DNA from: Protopterus annectens
Taxonomy: Eukaryota > Chordata > Ceratodontiformes > Protopteridae
Length of the DNA: 64,000 bases
Direction of reading: 5' to 3'
Assembly (NCBI RefSeq): GCF_019279795.1
Contig: NC_056730.1
Coordinates: 609,021,198-609,085,197, forward strand
This document shows positions 34,985 through 48,074 of this stretch, piece by piece (position 1 is the first letter of the stretch; each line of letters starts with the position of its first letter). The position numbers and the translations under genes were made by a program. The notes under the pieces were generated by a model that worked only from the letters and a program-made list of their open reading frames with translations, did no database searches and was not told the DNA's origin.

Positions 34985-35265
34985 TGCTGTCATGGCTTAG
35001 TGGTTCAGTACTGTGACTATAATTCACAGTATCCTGGGTTCGAGCCCTGTCACTGCTTTTTATTTTCAAGCTGGGCAGACCAGACTGTTTAAGGAACAGT
35101 AAAGCAAATATGAGCATGTTTGCCTGACTTTGCTCAACTTTGCCCGACCTTGCCCAACATTGCTCAATGTTGCCCGACGTTGCACAAGTTAACACAGGCA
35201 ATTTTGTTTACATATACTAAATAGTGGTAATAGCTGCTTAGCACTGCTTTATATTGCTTAAAACA
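34985..35265 (+). repeat. tRNA-headed SINE-like unit, copy 3
   Basis: Head GCTGTCATGGCTTAGTGGTT (A box) to CTGGGTTCGAGCCCTGTCA (B box), with B-box consensus GGTTCGAGCCC. The body repeats TTGCCCGAC / TTTGCTCAAC words, and the tail is GCTTAGCACTGCTTTATATT. It is the reverse complement in layout of the unit at 16470-16835, whose head it matches almost base for base. Confidence 0.7.
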
Positions 35266-35415
35266 TGGCAATCCTGCCTCAGGTGGTGCTGCAGGGCTCC
35301 CTATGTCGGATGCACATAGTACACTCCCTATACATGTTTGAAAACATGTAGTGTCATGTTAGGCATCCCTTTTATTTTATGTGCGAGTCAGAGAGCGGTA
35401 TCATTTCCAAGGTTC

Positions 35416-36567
35416 CTATTGAACCAGTGTATGTGCTATGCATTGCCTCTTTGCCAAGGCCAAGGCATACTGGGCATGCCTCCTTCTGCCTACTGGGGTA
35501 GGCTCAGGTTGTTCCTTCTCCGAGTCATGCTGTGCCTGTGCAGTCCTTGGCAATGGTGGGGGGCTGTTTGGCCCTGCCCCATGCTGTTCCTGCTGCAGCT
35601 GTTTTTGCAGGATCATATAGTGTAGCATGGCACATACCATGACAATTTGGGTACATGTAGTTGGTGAGTACTGCAAGGCTCCACCAGATGTGTCCAGGCA
35701 CTGGAACCATGACTTGAGCATCCCAAACACACGCTCGATTACATTTCATGTTTGTGCGTGTGCCTCATTATGGTGTTCTTGTTCAGGTGTGTGTGCATTT
35801 CTGATGGGTGTCATCAGCCACGGCTCCAGTGCATATCCAGCATCCCCCACTAGGTGACCGTCAGGGATGTCCCCATTGGCAAATGTCTGGTACAGCTGCA
35901 TCAGATGCCAGATATAGGAATCGTGGTAGCATCCAGGGCAGCCAGCACGCACATTCAGTATTATGCCCTGGGCATCGCACATGACCTGGCAGTTGATGGA
36001 GTGGAAGCCCTTGCAGTTGATGTAGGCCCTACCCCGCTCACTGGCTGGTGCTTTGAAGTGTATGTGCGTACAGTCAATTGCACCCACTACCTCAAGGTAT
36101 TCCGCTATTTGCTGGAAGAGACGCATATTGCTGGCCAATGCCTCATGGGAATTGGGGAAATATACATGATCACCGACATGTGCTGACATGGCATTTAGGA
36201 ACTGGTGCAGTACCCTGGATGCTGATGCCTGTGAAATCCCCATCATATCACCAGTTGGTCTCTGGAAGGTACCTGTTGCTATTATTCTTAGGCCAACACA
36301 TACCTTGGTTTTCACTGGGATGGGTTCCCCACTTTTGGTTCTGTGTTTGAGGCATGGCCTGCACAGCTCAACAATTTGCTGCAGGAGGTCTCTGTCCACT
36401 CTATAGTGCTCCACTATCTCCAGCTCATGTAGCCCCTGGTAGGTTACCCTGGGTCTGTACACTCTTCTCCATCTCCTCACTGTGGGTTGATCAGCAGCAT
36501 TTGCAATGGCACCACCCTCAGCATCTTGCACATGTTGCCTTATAATAGCAATGGTAGCCCCTAACAT
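35416..36567 (-). pseudogene. PIF/Harbinger transposase, copy B, one in-frame stop
   Basis: The frame runs 384 codons from Met at 36567 to TAG at 35416, which is a normal Harbinger length. In order: a variable N-terminus, RVTYQGLHELEIVEHYR, an HTH-like GDMMGISQASASRVLHQFLN, then the DDE catalytic domain with GAIDCTHIH (Asp), VGDAGYALEPW (Asp) and IERVFGMLKSWF (Glu). A Pro/Gln-rich tail follows. The only break is TGA after NEAHAQT, between the second Asp and the Glu. Copy A has a Lys codon there. A normal element would also need the Myb partner. This is the most complete transposase in the window. Confidence 0.92.
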
Positions 36568-37915
36568 TTTTTGTCTCAGTTAAGCTTTTTAAGTTTTCAC
36601 TTCTCTTTGTATACTGCAGTGTTGCAGTGCTTCTGAGTAAAACATGGGGGAATGTTGTTTGCAGAGTTTTAAGTGCTGGGCTAGGCTGGGCTAGTGTACT
36701 GCCTGTGTAATTGGCTGATTCTGATTGATTTCACCTGGCAGCTCTGCTAGTTCTCTTTGGTTAACTTCCTACTACTTCTTTTCCTTCCTTTTCCCTTTCT
36801 GTTTCCACAGGGGGGCAGTGCCGCACAAACAAGCACAAACACGCGCACATGAGCGCACACGCACTCACACAGCCTTACACAGGCTTAGGCAGGTTCACAT
36901 CTATGCACATAGGCTTAGCCAGCCTTACACAGGCTTACACGGGTGCACATACGAGCACACAGGCTTAGATGGGTTTACAGGCGCACACATGCGTGCACAC
37001 AGTGTAAGCATCTTTGCAAGAAACTTTAGTGATATCCATGGCGTACACCTTCGGTTTCTGGGTTTCAGTTAAGACAACTGTAGACACGCCTCTTCCAGTC
37101 CTGAGTAACTCACAGCAAACACATGCCACTCTGTCCAATAAACTTACAGTCTTTCATACATACCCCCTCATGATGTCACCTATCTTCTACTGTACTACTC
37201 CCCTAATCCTACACTTACACTCTAGAGACATGGTTCACATGGCAGGGAAAATTGGGATTCACTATCCTTATCCTCATTTGCATAGGATTGCCTACTAATG
37301 CTTGGTTACATCTCTCAAACTGAGCTTCCCCCCTTAGCATCCACTACGCAGTAGCCATGCTGTCTTCAGCCTGCCATTCACCTGCATGGCAGAAGAATAT
37401 TTTTAATAAACTGCCTATTTTTGGCTTTTTTTTTTATTTTCTGTTTTTTATAGTGCCACATGTTTGTGCTGTGCTGCGCTATGATTAAACATCGTAGATC
37501 AGGGAAAAAAATAATTTATTTTTATTATTTTGCAACAGATATAAATGCCAATGGCCTTGTATTTGGCCATTGGCATGCTTCCTCAACTGGATACATCCTT
37601 TATTTGGAGCTGTCATAGCTCCGGTTTGCTATTTGCAGAACGGTACTCCGTTACCAACTGAGTACATTTCTGCAAATAACTCTACTCTTCCACAGACAGG
37701 TTAGTGTTTCCTGGATCGCAAAATTACCTCATTTGCATAACTTTTAGCAGCAAATGAGGTAATTTGTATAACATGACGCTGTCCGTGCAAGAGTAGTTTT
37801 AGGAGCTCTCTTGCACGCCCCTGCCGGCTGTTGCTGGATCGTTCGACAGACATATTGGCTGTCTACCAGCTTACTCTGCTCTTAGACTCCGTGCAAGCCT
37901 TCCTGAATCCAGCCC
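36568..37915 (-). mobile_element. Harbinger copy B, 5' noncoding region with hairpins and terminus
   Basis: Homologous to 1094-2640. Three perfect hairpins: 37545-37576 (12-bp stem), 37721-37765 (16-bp stem, AAATTACCTCATTTGC) and 37784-37817 (10-bp stem, CGTGCAAGAG). It ends at CCTGAATCCAGCCC (about 37915), a candidate terminal inverted repeat that faces the GGCCGGGATTCA at 15823. A GCACAC/AGGCTTAC-rich minisatellite-like patch lies at 36830-37010. Confidence 0.65.
37721..37765. repeat. Hairpin, 16-bp perfect stem
   Basis: AAATTACCTCATTTGC and its exact reverse complement, separated by 13 nt. Confidence 0.85.
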
Positions 37916-38939
37916 ACAGTTTTAATGGAGTAACAAGGAGAAAAGCTCCAAAACAGCATTATAATTGCACAATAGCACAGTAAATCTCCAGTGCAGTATA
38001 TCAGAGATTCAGTGCTATGACACTAATAAAAACATCATAATGTATAACAGCGTTGAGGAGAACAGACAAAGAAACTTTTTATAGGAATACTTGCAAAAAG
38101 TGTGTACTCTTGGTACAAATGTTATAAAGCTTCAGGCAGATTCAACAAACCCTACATGGTCCACTAAGCCCAATGCGCACTGTTTTGTATTCAGTAAGTG
38201 ACTCCACATGGTGTGTAGAGCTGTGCAACAAAGGTAAACACTCTGGGATGCTAATTGCAGCATAAGCAGCGGGTTTGTATGCTAATCAACTAATCCAAGA
38301 TGGAGGAGCTATTCAACAAGCTATAAAGCAACTGTAGGATGAATGCTGTTTTCCCTGCAAATTCCAAAACCTATTAGAATACAGCCACAGAAAGGTATCT
38401 ACACAGAAAGAATGTTAGGGGCAGCTGCTAAAAATACTAATGTAAAACAACTGTTTTGATTCTATCAACTGTCTAACTTTCTAAGACCAAAATATGTCAG
38501 AAGTACAATTAGCAAAACAACATGACAAATGCAGATATACCAAGCACTAAGTCAGCTATGCACCCTAAGCATGAGACACAAAGCATATGTATCCCTCAAT
38601 CCAAAAGATAGAAAACAAGGATATGGCACAGTTATTATCACTTGCACAGGGTGTTGTGTGGGGAGACAGGAAGCCTACGCTGACACAAAAGGTAAGTGAG
38701 TGCATGTGAGTAAGAAAGAGAAACAGGCAGGCATTTGGATAAAGGAACAAATGGCCAGTGAGACAGAATGAGTTTTAAGCTTCATGGCTGAACCATGCAA
38801 CTGTTGTATGTGTGTGTTTGTATGGGTTTTCCAGGTAAAATTAGTGTGTGAGTGTCTGTAAGAACACAACCAAGCTCTGTGCTAGCTCTACATTTTTGTA
38901 TGTCAGACAGGAGTGAGCCATGCATGGTAGAGGTTGCAG
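37916..38939. other. Unassigned stretch
   Basis: No gene or element was recognised. Confidence 0.3.
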
Positions 38940-39809
38940 TTAATCATTGCTGTACCTGACCACAACTGGCTCTCCTAAGAGTTGCACTGCCATGTCCATG
39001 CCCATGGTCAGATGCACTGCTGCTGTCTGAATGTGACTGATGTCTGCTGAATGAGCTCTCCTCATAAGGATGCTCAGGACCATGCCTTCATGGTCTGCCA
39101 CATTTGGCTGTGGACACCTCAACCCCTGATGGAGCAGTGGAAGTAGTGCCACTATGGGAGCATGATCGGGCCACAGCCACCCTGGCTAACATTAGATGAT
39201 GTGGCTGATATATGTCCACATGGATGCCGTTACCCTCACTGCAGATGTTCCATCACAGACACTGCCCATTCCAACATGTTATTCATCCAATCCATCGAAT
39301 TGGCAACACAGTGGAGACAGTCATGCATGTCAGCCTGTGCCACATCTACAACACTAAGCATTTTTCTGGAGGACCTATTGGAATGTGCGTCCACCTCCAT
39401 GATGGCCCTAAACATACATTGAGTGGCACCAGGAGACACACTAGGATCAGCTGGAGGATGGAAAGCAGGCCTCCTTCAAGCACCCTTAACAACCCTCTTG
39501 CATAGCAACTCGCCCACACATTGGCTATGGCCAGAGTCAACAGGCACTGAATCCGCAGTAACCACAGTATCCTGATAGAGTGTCTCACCTTCTACCTGTC
39601 CAATATCTGAGGGGTCACTGGAATGGCTTGGTGCAGACCTACTGACTCTGTCTGGTGGAATTACAGGAGATGGCTGAATGTCAACTTCAGTGTCAGATCC
39701 AACCTCTGCACTCCTTGACTGTGCCTCTGTTTGGCCCCCATCATCTTCAGAGTCTGTTGATACTCTCACATCAGTGGTAGAAGTCCCACACTTCCACCAT
39801 CAGGATCAC
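38940..39809 (-). pseudogene. Possible Harbinger Myb-type gene, terminal exon remnant
   Basis: A good acceptor on the minus strand (TTATTATCATAG before 39809) opens a Ser/Asp/Glu-rich frame (STDSEDDGGQTEAQSRSAEV) that ends at 39476. Then, in other frames, come ATQCMFRAIMEVDAHSNRSS, RKMLSVVDVAQADMHDCLHC and ISHIQTAAVHLTMGMDMAVQ. The layout (acidic Ser-rich part, then a helical part starting MFxA) resembles the terminal exon at 25841-26742. The similarity is faint, so the family call is tentative. Confidence 0.4.
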
Positions 39810-41415
39810 CTATGATAATAAGCAACAAACACAGGAAAGAAATTAATACCTACACCACTACAGTCAAATGTATGTTAATAAAATAACAGTGGTACCACCA
39901 TTGCAGACAGTACAGCAATAAATACAACAGTCCTAACACCCACATCACAAAACAAATATTTCTTTGAACCACTCATGAGTACTGACATAAAAATATTTGG
40001 CTTACCATATGCAGATGAATGTAGGTTCCCTATAATGGATGGTTTTCGAAGAAGTTAAGCAAAAGGTAAGGACACCATCATCCCAATGGACAGTAACACA
40101 GGGGGTTAAAACTATTTGCCCTTTATAGGTTCATTAACTATATTTTCAAGAAGAACTTGGATGACAAGTCCAACCTAAAGCCACTTGAAATCAACCAGAA
40201 TATGTTGTTAATGGGGTCAGTCTACAGCTATCCCCCCTACAAAAAAGTGTAATGTTAATCAGAACTTAATACTGCTGTCATTATTTTACAATACAACATG
40301 AATTTAACAATTGAGCTAGTTAGGCCTAAATGGAAGCTCCTTCTGGGACATACTTGCCCTCCCTGAAACAGCAGCACCAACATCAATGACATGCTGTTGT
40401 GCATTTTACAGTGAACTGTCTGGATCCCTGATAGTGGACAGGAACTCTTCATTTGGTGTCAGTAGTGGCTGTATAGCAGGCTGCCCCAGTAACCATACCT
40501 TCATAGGCCACTGCAGTTGCTCTTCCCTGGGCTGATGAAATAATGTCAGTGGCCCTATGCACACCTGATCATATGTCCTGATGTCACATCAGCCACTATC
40601 TGCTGCAAAATTAGCATAATGCTGACTTATCTCCATGTCCCCTCTTGAGCAGAAAGGCACCATGTTGCCTAAATGCTTCCACAATTACTTTGTTCTCAGG
40701 TTAACTGAAGGAAGTTTGTGGGGATTGGGACACCTGGATGCCATAGTTCTAGGTGACATAAAACACTAAAGAAAGATAATACACATAAGTATCACATAAA
40801 TAAAAGTCCTGCTTAGACATAACACATAAAAGGTAGTATTTCACTATTGCCCTCAAGGGAAACAAAACAGTTAAGATATTCAAAGATAAAAAGGAATTAT
40901 GTGGTTATAACATATTCCAATCACACACAAAGCAAGGTTGGATCCAAAACAAGGACAGTAACAATAGCAAATTTTGTTTGTCCCAACACTGATATGGAAC
41001 TTCGTTTCCCCACTCCCAAAACAACAAACAAATGACCCATTTTGATAACAGTCAGTGAACTGCTAAAAGTGCTATCAAATAAACTGTCCTTGAAACATGT
41101 GTACACATTTAACATAACATTCAGTTTTATGCAAATGCCAGTCATGTCAACCTGTGGCTAGCAGTCCCCCAGAGATGTTTATGGGCCATCCTAGATTGCA
41201 GACACCCCTGTATTATTGACGATGTAGGGCATTTATATTTCATGGAAATAACAAAAGAGTATAAAGAAAGAAACATTTGTAACATTAACATTTGTGAAGA
41301 CAGTTGATAATGCTGTGCATCTGAGAAAGTAAAATGCCCTGACAAACATGCCTATGCCATTGGTGCACTTCTAAGAAATGCATACTGATAAAACTAGCAT
41401 TTGCTAATGTATACT
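39810..41415. other. Unassigned stretch
   Basis: AT-rich, no recognised element. It may contain the introns and 5' exons of the remnant to its left. Confidence 0.3.
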
Positions 41416-41416
41416 A

Positions 41417-41651
<235 letters not shown>

Positions 41652-41730
41652 CAGATATTTCTTAGTGACATTTCAGCATATCCAGTATATGGCTATAAAA
41701 TGCAAGCATACCTTATTAAGATCAATAATC

Positions 41731-41786
41731 TTCTGTGCAGATAAATCCCAAATTAAAATATTCTGTGCAGATAAATCCCAAATTAA
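41731..41786. repeat. 30-bp direct repeat
   Basis: TTCTGTGCAGATAAATCCCA followed by AATTAA at 41731 and again at 41761. Two copies without mismatch over 26 bases. Confidence 0.9.
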
Positions 41787-42063
41787 TCTCTTCTTCTGTG
41801 TTATCCATACTCACCTTCATTTTTCTCAGCTCCATGGTTGCTTTTTTATAGTGTAGAGTCAGGGCTGTGAGCACTGTGAACATGCAAATAAGGTGTGAAT
41901 TCATTAGAATTTCTGAATCCCAAATATTTGACTCTGTGTAGTGCAGGCACTCCCTCAGTGTTTGTTACTAATGGATTGAAAATGTGAATGATTACTGGTA
42001 GGGAGAAGGAAAATACAACAGCAATTCAGACTCTTTTACTTCCAGTGAGTGTGTCAGTCAGGT
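41787..42063. other. Unassigned spacer
   Basis: Unique left flank of the duplicated block. It is not repeated at 48 or 54 kb. Confidence 0.5.
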
Positions 42064-45000
42064 TCATAGGTTCATAGGTAGGTACTAGGCTATTGGCACT
42101 AGGGCTTATATAAGTCTAGCCAAAAAGATACCCTGGCTTTTGCCGCCCAAGAAAATTATTTTCCTGTGCTCCTGTCGAGCAGAGCCACAGAAGTGATCCC
42201 TGGGGTGAATTTCTTATTTCCCATCCAATCATCAAGCTTTTTCTTGAAGAGTGCTAATGAGGAGCTTTGTTTGATATAGATAGGTAGTTTGTTCCAGAAT
42301 ATGTGAAGTCTCTGGGACAGGAATCTATCCCTCCAGCATGCTCTGTTTATTGTGGTGACAAGGTTTAGGTCCCTAGAGCATGTAGCTCAGTGGGATTGGG
42401 ATTTCTTTAAGTGGAGCATGTCCAACAGCTCTGGGTTTGACATAGCTTTGTATGTTAGGCAGAGATCGCCTCTGTGCAGGCGATATGTGACGGAGTAAAG
42501 CTGGAATTCTTTGAGATGGTCTGCATAGGGCATCTGTTTGAGACTGGTAATTCTGTTTGTGAGGTATTTCTGTGGCCTTTCCAGTTGTTGTAGATGGCTT
42601 TTGAGGTACATACCAAAAGGAGCATTGTACTCTATAATGGGTCTAATGAGTGATGAGTAGAGGGGAACAATTACCTCATTTTTCCTGGATGAGAAACCTT
42701 TTGTGATGAGGTGTGCCATGTAGAAGGATTTCTTGACTACTGTGGCAATGTGATTATTAAAGGAGAGACTACTGTCCACCTGTGTCCCAAAGTCAATTAT
42801 CGCACTTTTGGTGTTAAGTAGACTACTGCCTATGTGGTAGTTCATGGGTACAGAGTTTTTACTAAAAGGGATGACAATGCACATTTTGGCATTGAGCTTG
42901 AGGCCATGGCTTTAACACCAGGCATCTGTCTCAGAGAGGCCCTTTTGTAGGATGTCCACATTGTTAGGAGTTTTGATTATGGCTCCTAGTTTGCAGTCAA
43001 CTGTGAACTTCATTAGCCAAAGACCTTCTGTGTTAGCCTGTACTTCAGAGAAGTAGATACCAAACAGGAGAGGACCCGGGACTGAACCCTGTGGTACTCC
43101 ACTTGTCACTGGTCTGAAGTCGGATTTGGAGTCTGCTACTTTCACAGTGTGGGTTCTGTTAGTGAGCCAGTTGGCAACCCATCTTGTGACATTGGGATTT
43201 ATACCTAGTTTAGTGAGTTTATCTATAATTCCAGAGTGGGGGATGTTGTTGAAAGTATTGGCGAGATCTAGATTGGCTGTGTGAACCACCTTACCCTAAT
43301 ATATGGCTTTGGTGACTGCTTCAAAGAAGTCTATCAAGTTTAGGAGTCATGCTCTGCCTTTTACAAACCCAAACTGGGTGGGTTCCAGTGTTTGGAGATT
43401 ACCAACTCTTTGTTTATAAATTCCATGATGATATGTTCCATGGCCTTGCAGACCAGGCTCATCAGGCTAATGAGTCAGTAGTTCCTGGGGTCCGTGATGG
43501 ATCCCCCTTTGTGGAGTGGGATAACCATCACTGTGCACCATTCAGTGGGAACAAAGCCTGAGGTGAGGCTATGATTGAACATGGTACTTAGATGGGGTGC
43601 CAGTTCATTCTGCTGTTCGTGTAGAAGACAGCCTGGGATGTTGTCAGGTCCCATGGATGCTGTGTTCTTGGCTTTGGAGAGTGTGTTTTTTACCTGTGAA
43701 GTCATAATTACAGGAAATTTGCATTCTCCAGTATAGAGATGATACCTTTAGGGGGTGAGAGGGGGTAAAGTTAGCACTGAACCTATCTGCCAGGATGTTG
43801 GCAGTATCAGTTAGTTCTGTATATTTAGTGCCATTGTGCTGTAACTCAGAGCAGATCTGAGTGTTGCCATTGAGATTCTTGACATAGCTATAGAATGCTT
43901 TGTGGTTGTCTTTAGGAACAGTGATGATTTTTTTTCGTAACTAGCTTTGGAGGATTTTATGAGGGATCTCAGCTTCTTACTGAGGCTGTCCAGGGAGTTC
44001 CTCCAATCATGGTATTTTACTCTTTGTTGCAGCAATTTCTTCTTTCTTCTGTTGTAGAGTTTGTTTATGGCAGGGGACCACCAGATTAGCTTCCTTTTTT
44101 AGGAGGATAGCATCTTGGCTCTGTTAGGGATAGCACGATGCATGCACTCGTGTAAGTGCTTATAAAGTGCATTTGTGTAGGATTCAGCAGTCATAACTCT
44201 ATTGTCCGTCTGCATGGGTGTTGTGAAGTTTGCCACTTCTGTCTTAAGAAGCATGAAGTTGGCTTTGGAAAATTTTTTTACGGCGGTTTCCCTAATGGGG
44301 GGTGGGGACAGGATGTGGATGTCTAGGGTGATTAGTTTGTGTCGGATCTGACCAATGAGGACTTGACCTCTGGTGTGGAACACTGGTCACCCATTTTGGT
44401 AATGACCAGGTCTAGGATATTGCTGCCCCTGGTGGGGGTGTGAATAAGTCAATCCAAGGTGTTGGAATTTATGAATTCCAGAAAATGTTGAGCAAATGAG
44501 GTGGTACATGAGTAGTTTTCCAAGTTAATGGTGAGGTAGTTGAAATTGCCCATTATCAGGGTGTTAGGCTGTACCCTAATATTTTCCAGTGAATCAAGAA
44601 ATGAGGAGTAGGAATCCTGGGTCATGGTGGGAGATCTGTAGCAAGCTACAATTTGGATTGTAGTCTTGCCCAGAGTTAGTTGCACTTGGATAATCTCGGA
44701 TGGATTATGCTGAGCAACTAGCCTGGAGGTGTGGATATCATTAATGAATATGGACACGCCTCCACCTTTAGTGTTTCGCTCCAGGTTAGGTGGCCGAAAG
44801 CTGTGGTATGAATTATAGCCTGGTAATGCAGGGGTGGTCTCAGGAGCCTAGAACCAAGTCTCTGTCACTGCACAGATGTCGGTGTTCTCCATTTTAAGGA
44901 GTGCCTCAAGTGAGTGCATTTTGAGGTTTAGACTTCCAGCATTGAGTAGCATTACCCTCAGATTTTGCTTGCTTGTACCTGTTGGTGGTGAATTTGTCAG

Positions 45001-45190
45001 TTGAACCTTGCCTAAAAAAGTCACTATAGGGGTGGCAAGAGCTTTAGCCAGTATGCGGAAATCCAAGGGCGACAGGTGCAGGCCATCTCTGGAAAATCAT
45101 CATGGTCTGTCGATCATGTTATCCCAGGTAGACAGATACTGGATCCCCTTAGAATGACACCAAAAGCTTAGCCAATTGTTGAAGTCAATC
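42064..45190 (-). mobile_element. CR1 copy 1 (5'-truncated), left unit
   Basis: The 3' end at 42064 has tandem GGTTCATA words, the short repeats typical of CR1 ends. Rightward on the minus strand follow RT C-terminus, palm with LMKFTVDCKLGA (second Asp kept, first lost), PVTSGVPQGSVPGPLLFGIY, thumb, linker SSKASYEKKSS, endonuclease (IMGNFNYLTINLENYS; GDFN is GNFN) and the end of ORF1 with DGLHLSPL at about 45070. It stops at 45190, where the full CR1 would continue into the esterase. Frameshifts separate all domains. Confidence 0.9.
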
Positions 45191-46847
45191 ATTTTATTTT
45201 TGCAAAGTGTAGAAGTAATTGTGTCAAGGCTTTAAATGTAAGTAAGAAGCACACATTTTCATAGTGTTTGTTCAGTAACATCTAACCACCCCTTCATTTC
45301 TTGACAAATGTATATTACTGTCATTTAACATCCTCAAATATTTTAAGGATAATGATACAGAATGCCTTATAGACTGCATTTCTCAAATTACTAGTCAGAT
45401 AAGACAAGAATGAACAAAAACATAGAGCGGTAAGGCACAGCTTCAATTATGCAAGCAATAGTCATAAATGGTTGTGTGATCACTCAGTACACTACATCTG
45501 ATATTAATACATGTACAAACAGCTGCCATGCATTGCTAGTACAGTGGATGATGTTGCAGTTGGTTGTATGTGCAATGTAGTTGTGTCTGTGACAAAGAGG
45601 GATAAGAAACCCTTACTGTGTTTTGAAGCCTCACTGGAGTGAGAGTTCAAATCCAGACCTGAGTGAAAATATTTCATGTGTACCAACATAAATTTTGTAT
45701 TGTTCTTGATTTACTAGATTTCTTTTCTCCTTTCTCATAATTTTCCTTTTTTTTAAATGCCAGTGTTTGCGCAGTGTGCTGCCTGGCTCAAACAGGGGAA
45801 ATGGAGAACCATAATGAATGTCAGGTTTAGCTGTGCTTTTTTCATTTATGCTACACTTAGCAGTGTGCAAATCTGGACTAGTGGCCTACACAGGAAGCAG
45901 AAAGAGCACCTGCAGACTGGGCATAAACAGTGTAAAGGTCAAAAAAAGATAAATTGTTGCAGATTTTGCTTTCCATCATGCAACACCACTAAGTGATGTT
46001 GCACGGCAGTTAGCAAGCTTCCTTAACACCTATAGCCATCAAACACCTGCAGACAGGAAGCAGATAGTCAGCAATTTTAAACTGGATGCATTCTATTAAT
46101 TCTGTTGGGTACTGTGCAAACACACTAAGCAGCGTTGTATGGTGGTTAACAGACAGAAGTTAAGAATGAATAGGGAATAATTATGCAACTGTTATTTAAC
46201 TATCCCTGTGGCAGCAGGTATAAGTGTAGGGCTATAATACAGCTGGTCTGGGGTTCTAATACAGGATGTGTAATATATTTTTACTGTTGTGACACTTCAG
46301 TTTATTGTAATGAACAGGAAAATATCCAAGTTTTACTTCAGTATTCCTTTTTCAACAGGTGTAATTGTAGGTCTGCCATGCCCATGGTCCTAAGTTCTAA
46401 TACAGGAAATTCCAGATATTTTACTGTTGTTCCAGTACACATTACATTAAATATCACTTATAATACTTTTTACATAATTATAAATAGTAGAACTGATATG
46501 AATTATATGTATGAGTGATAAGACACCCGTACTGTATTTTGAAGGTTCAGATGTATGGCTGAGGTTATACTGTCTACTATGTTTCTATAAGTATAATTCT
46601 GTCATCTGGACTTGGATTGCCTTCACACTTAAATAAGACACATACACAAATGAATGTACATACAAGGACATTTTCAGGTTACACTCATGCATGGTTAACA
46701 ACTCAGGTTTTCATCTATATTTTTAAACAATCAACATTCTTGTGATAATAAGTGTAAGCGTAGGATTACCATAATGCAGTCCTGGGATGGAATACAGGTT
46801 ATTCCATACACTTTTAAAATCCTATGATCCAATACCTCACTGACAGT

Positions 46848-47022
46848 CTTCAAGTGCAACCTTGATGAGTGGATGGGAAACCACAAATTTGTCCCACGGG
46901 TTCCACCTTTGTCCTTCATTGACAGCGGTGACAGGTCCTGACTGATGTTTCTCTTTTGGGGATAAACTGTTGGCTAGGCTTATAAGGGCCCAAGGGCCAT
47001 TAACCTAGTAACCTCCTATGAT
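46848..47022 (+). mobile_element. CR1 3'-end fragment in unit 1
   Basis: CTTCAAGTGCAACCTTGATG, GAGTGGATGGGAAACC and GGCTAGGCTTATAAGGGCCC match the 3' end of the plus-strand CR1 (63340-63500). It was duplicated with the unit (52811-52986). Confidence 0.75.
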
Positions 47023-47429
47023 CTTATGACTGCCTGAAAAACCCTTCTTCTATTACAAAGATGGAAATCGCTGCTGTGGGAGAAAATGTTTTGTCCCTTA
47101 TGCATAGGATTGAATCCCAATTTGTAAAAATCAATTTTAGCAGTGTTTGAAGCCTAATGTACATGTGTCAGATCATGAAATTTACATACCTGTAAAGTTA
47201 AATCACCTAACAGTTACAGCAGCAGACACCCTTCAAAGCAATGTCAAGTGTCAGATTAACCTTCCAATTTCTAAAGTTGCTTTCCTCTCTGTTTGGCACT
47301 GTTGCTCTCCACTTAACATTGTCTAAACAAGGTTAGCATCATCATTCAGGTTTGTGCACTACCAGTAAATCCGATAACAGGAATTGGCAGGAAATCATTA
47401 TTTGCTATTGCACTGCTTTGGGATTGGAC

Positions 47430-47731
47430 ATGCCTGGTGTTAGACAGGAAGGTACTAAATTTAGAGCACAGAGGTGGGGTGTTCATGAGTCCAGAATATT
47501 TATTGGACTCCTGGTAATGGGCCACAGCAAAAGGCTTCTGCAAGGGGACTATTCTGGCTCCCAGTACAATCTGAAGTTTGGAATGGTCTGGCTAAGGCTG
47601 TATGTAGGCAAATGGCATCCTACACACAGGTAAACAGTGTAAACACCACTTCAATGACCTAAAAAGACACAAGAGGGATACACTTAACCAGTGGTTAGAT
47701 GAGTTTCAAACTAGTGACATCCCACAGTTGT
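47430..47731 (+). pseudogene. Harbinger Myb-like accessory gene, exon 1, unit 1 copy
   Basis: Starts MPGVRQEGTKFRAQRWGVHE, as in the 17026 exon. The first frame ends in a stop at about 47633 (WHPTHR). The recognition-helix part resumes in another frame as CKHHFNDLKRHKRDTLNQWL, so there is a frameshift in the middle. Donor GTAAGT follows TTGT at 47732. A matching exon 2 lies at 47828. Confidence 0.7.
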
Positions 47732-47827
47732 GTAAGTATGCTAATAAAGTGAATCAATAATACATAGAAAGCTAAATATCAGCAATATTGGTATGTGTAA
47801 TGCTCATCTTTTCTTTTCTTTTCACAG

Positions 47828-47896
47828 CTAATCTTGAAATACTGGCAAATAGGCAAGCCAGTGCTGATCATCTGCAGAGACTGAGGGAAGAAAGTG
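47828..47896 (+). pseudogene. Harbinger Myb-like accessory gene, exon 2, unit 1 copy
   Basis: Acceptor TCTTTTCTTTTCACAG and donor GTATGT frame a 69-bp exon that reads ANLEILANRQASADHLQRLR. This matches EGVRAANQQAYADRLLRLHH of the 17422 exon. Confidence 0.7.
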
Positions 47897-48074
47897 GTAT
47901 GTATGCAGAACAAGAAAAGTATTATTGTAGCTTTATAATTTAAAGACAATTGTTTTGTTTTCTATGCAGTAGTAGCAAAGTAAGCATGCATAGCCTTACT
48001 GTAAAAGCAAGTATGCATGCATAAGACTGTAGCACAAACCATCTTTAGGAGTAAAGTGTAAGATGGCAGTCAGA

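Larger units (their letters stand above)
45191..48074. repeat. Duplicated non-CR1 flank, unit 1
   Basis: Matches 51178-54048. It holds a Harbinger Myb remnant (47430-47896), a small plus-strand CR1 3' end (46848-47022), and two or three tRNA-like pieces, for example GAGTTCAAATCCAGACC (B box) at about 45645 and GGGGTTCTAATACAGG at about 46250. The rest is unassigned. Confidence 0.8.

Noticed and set aside
36725-37072. 115-codon plus-strand frame rich in His, Arg and Thr
   Set aside because: It comes from the GCACAC/GGCTTAC-rich patch upstream of the Harbinger transposase, with no protein motif.
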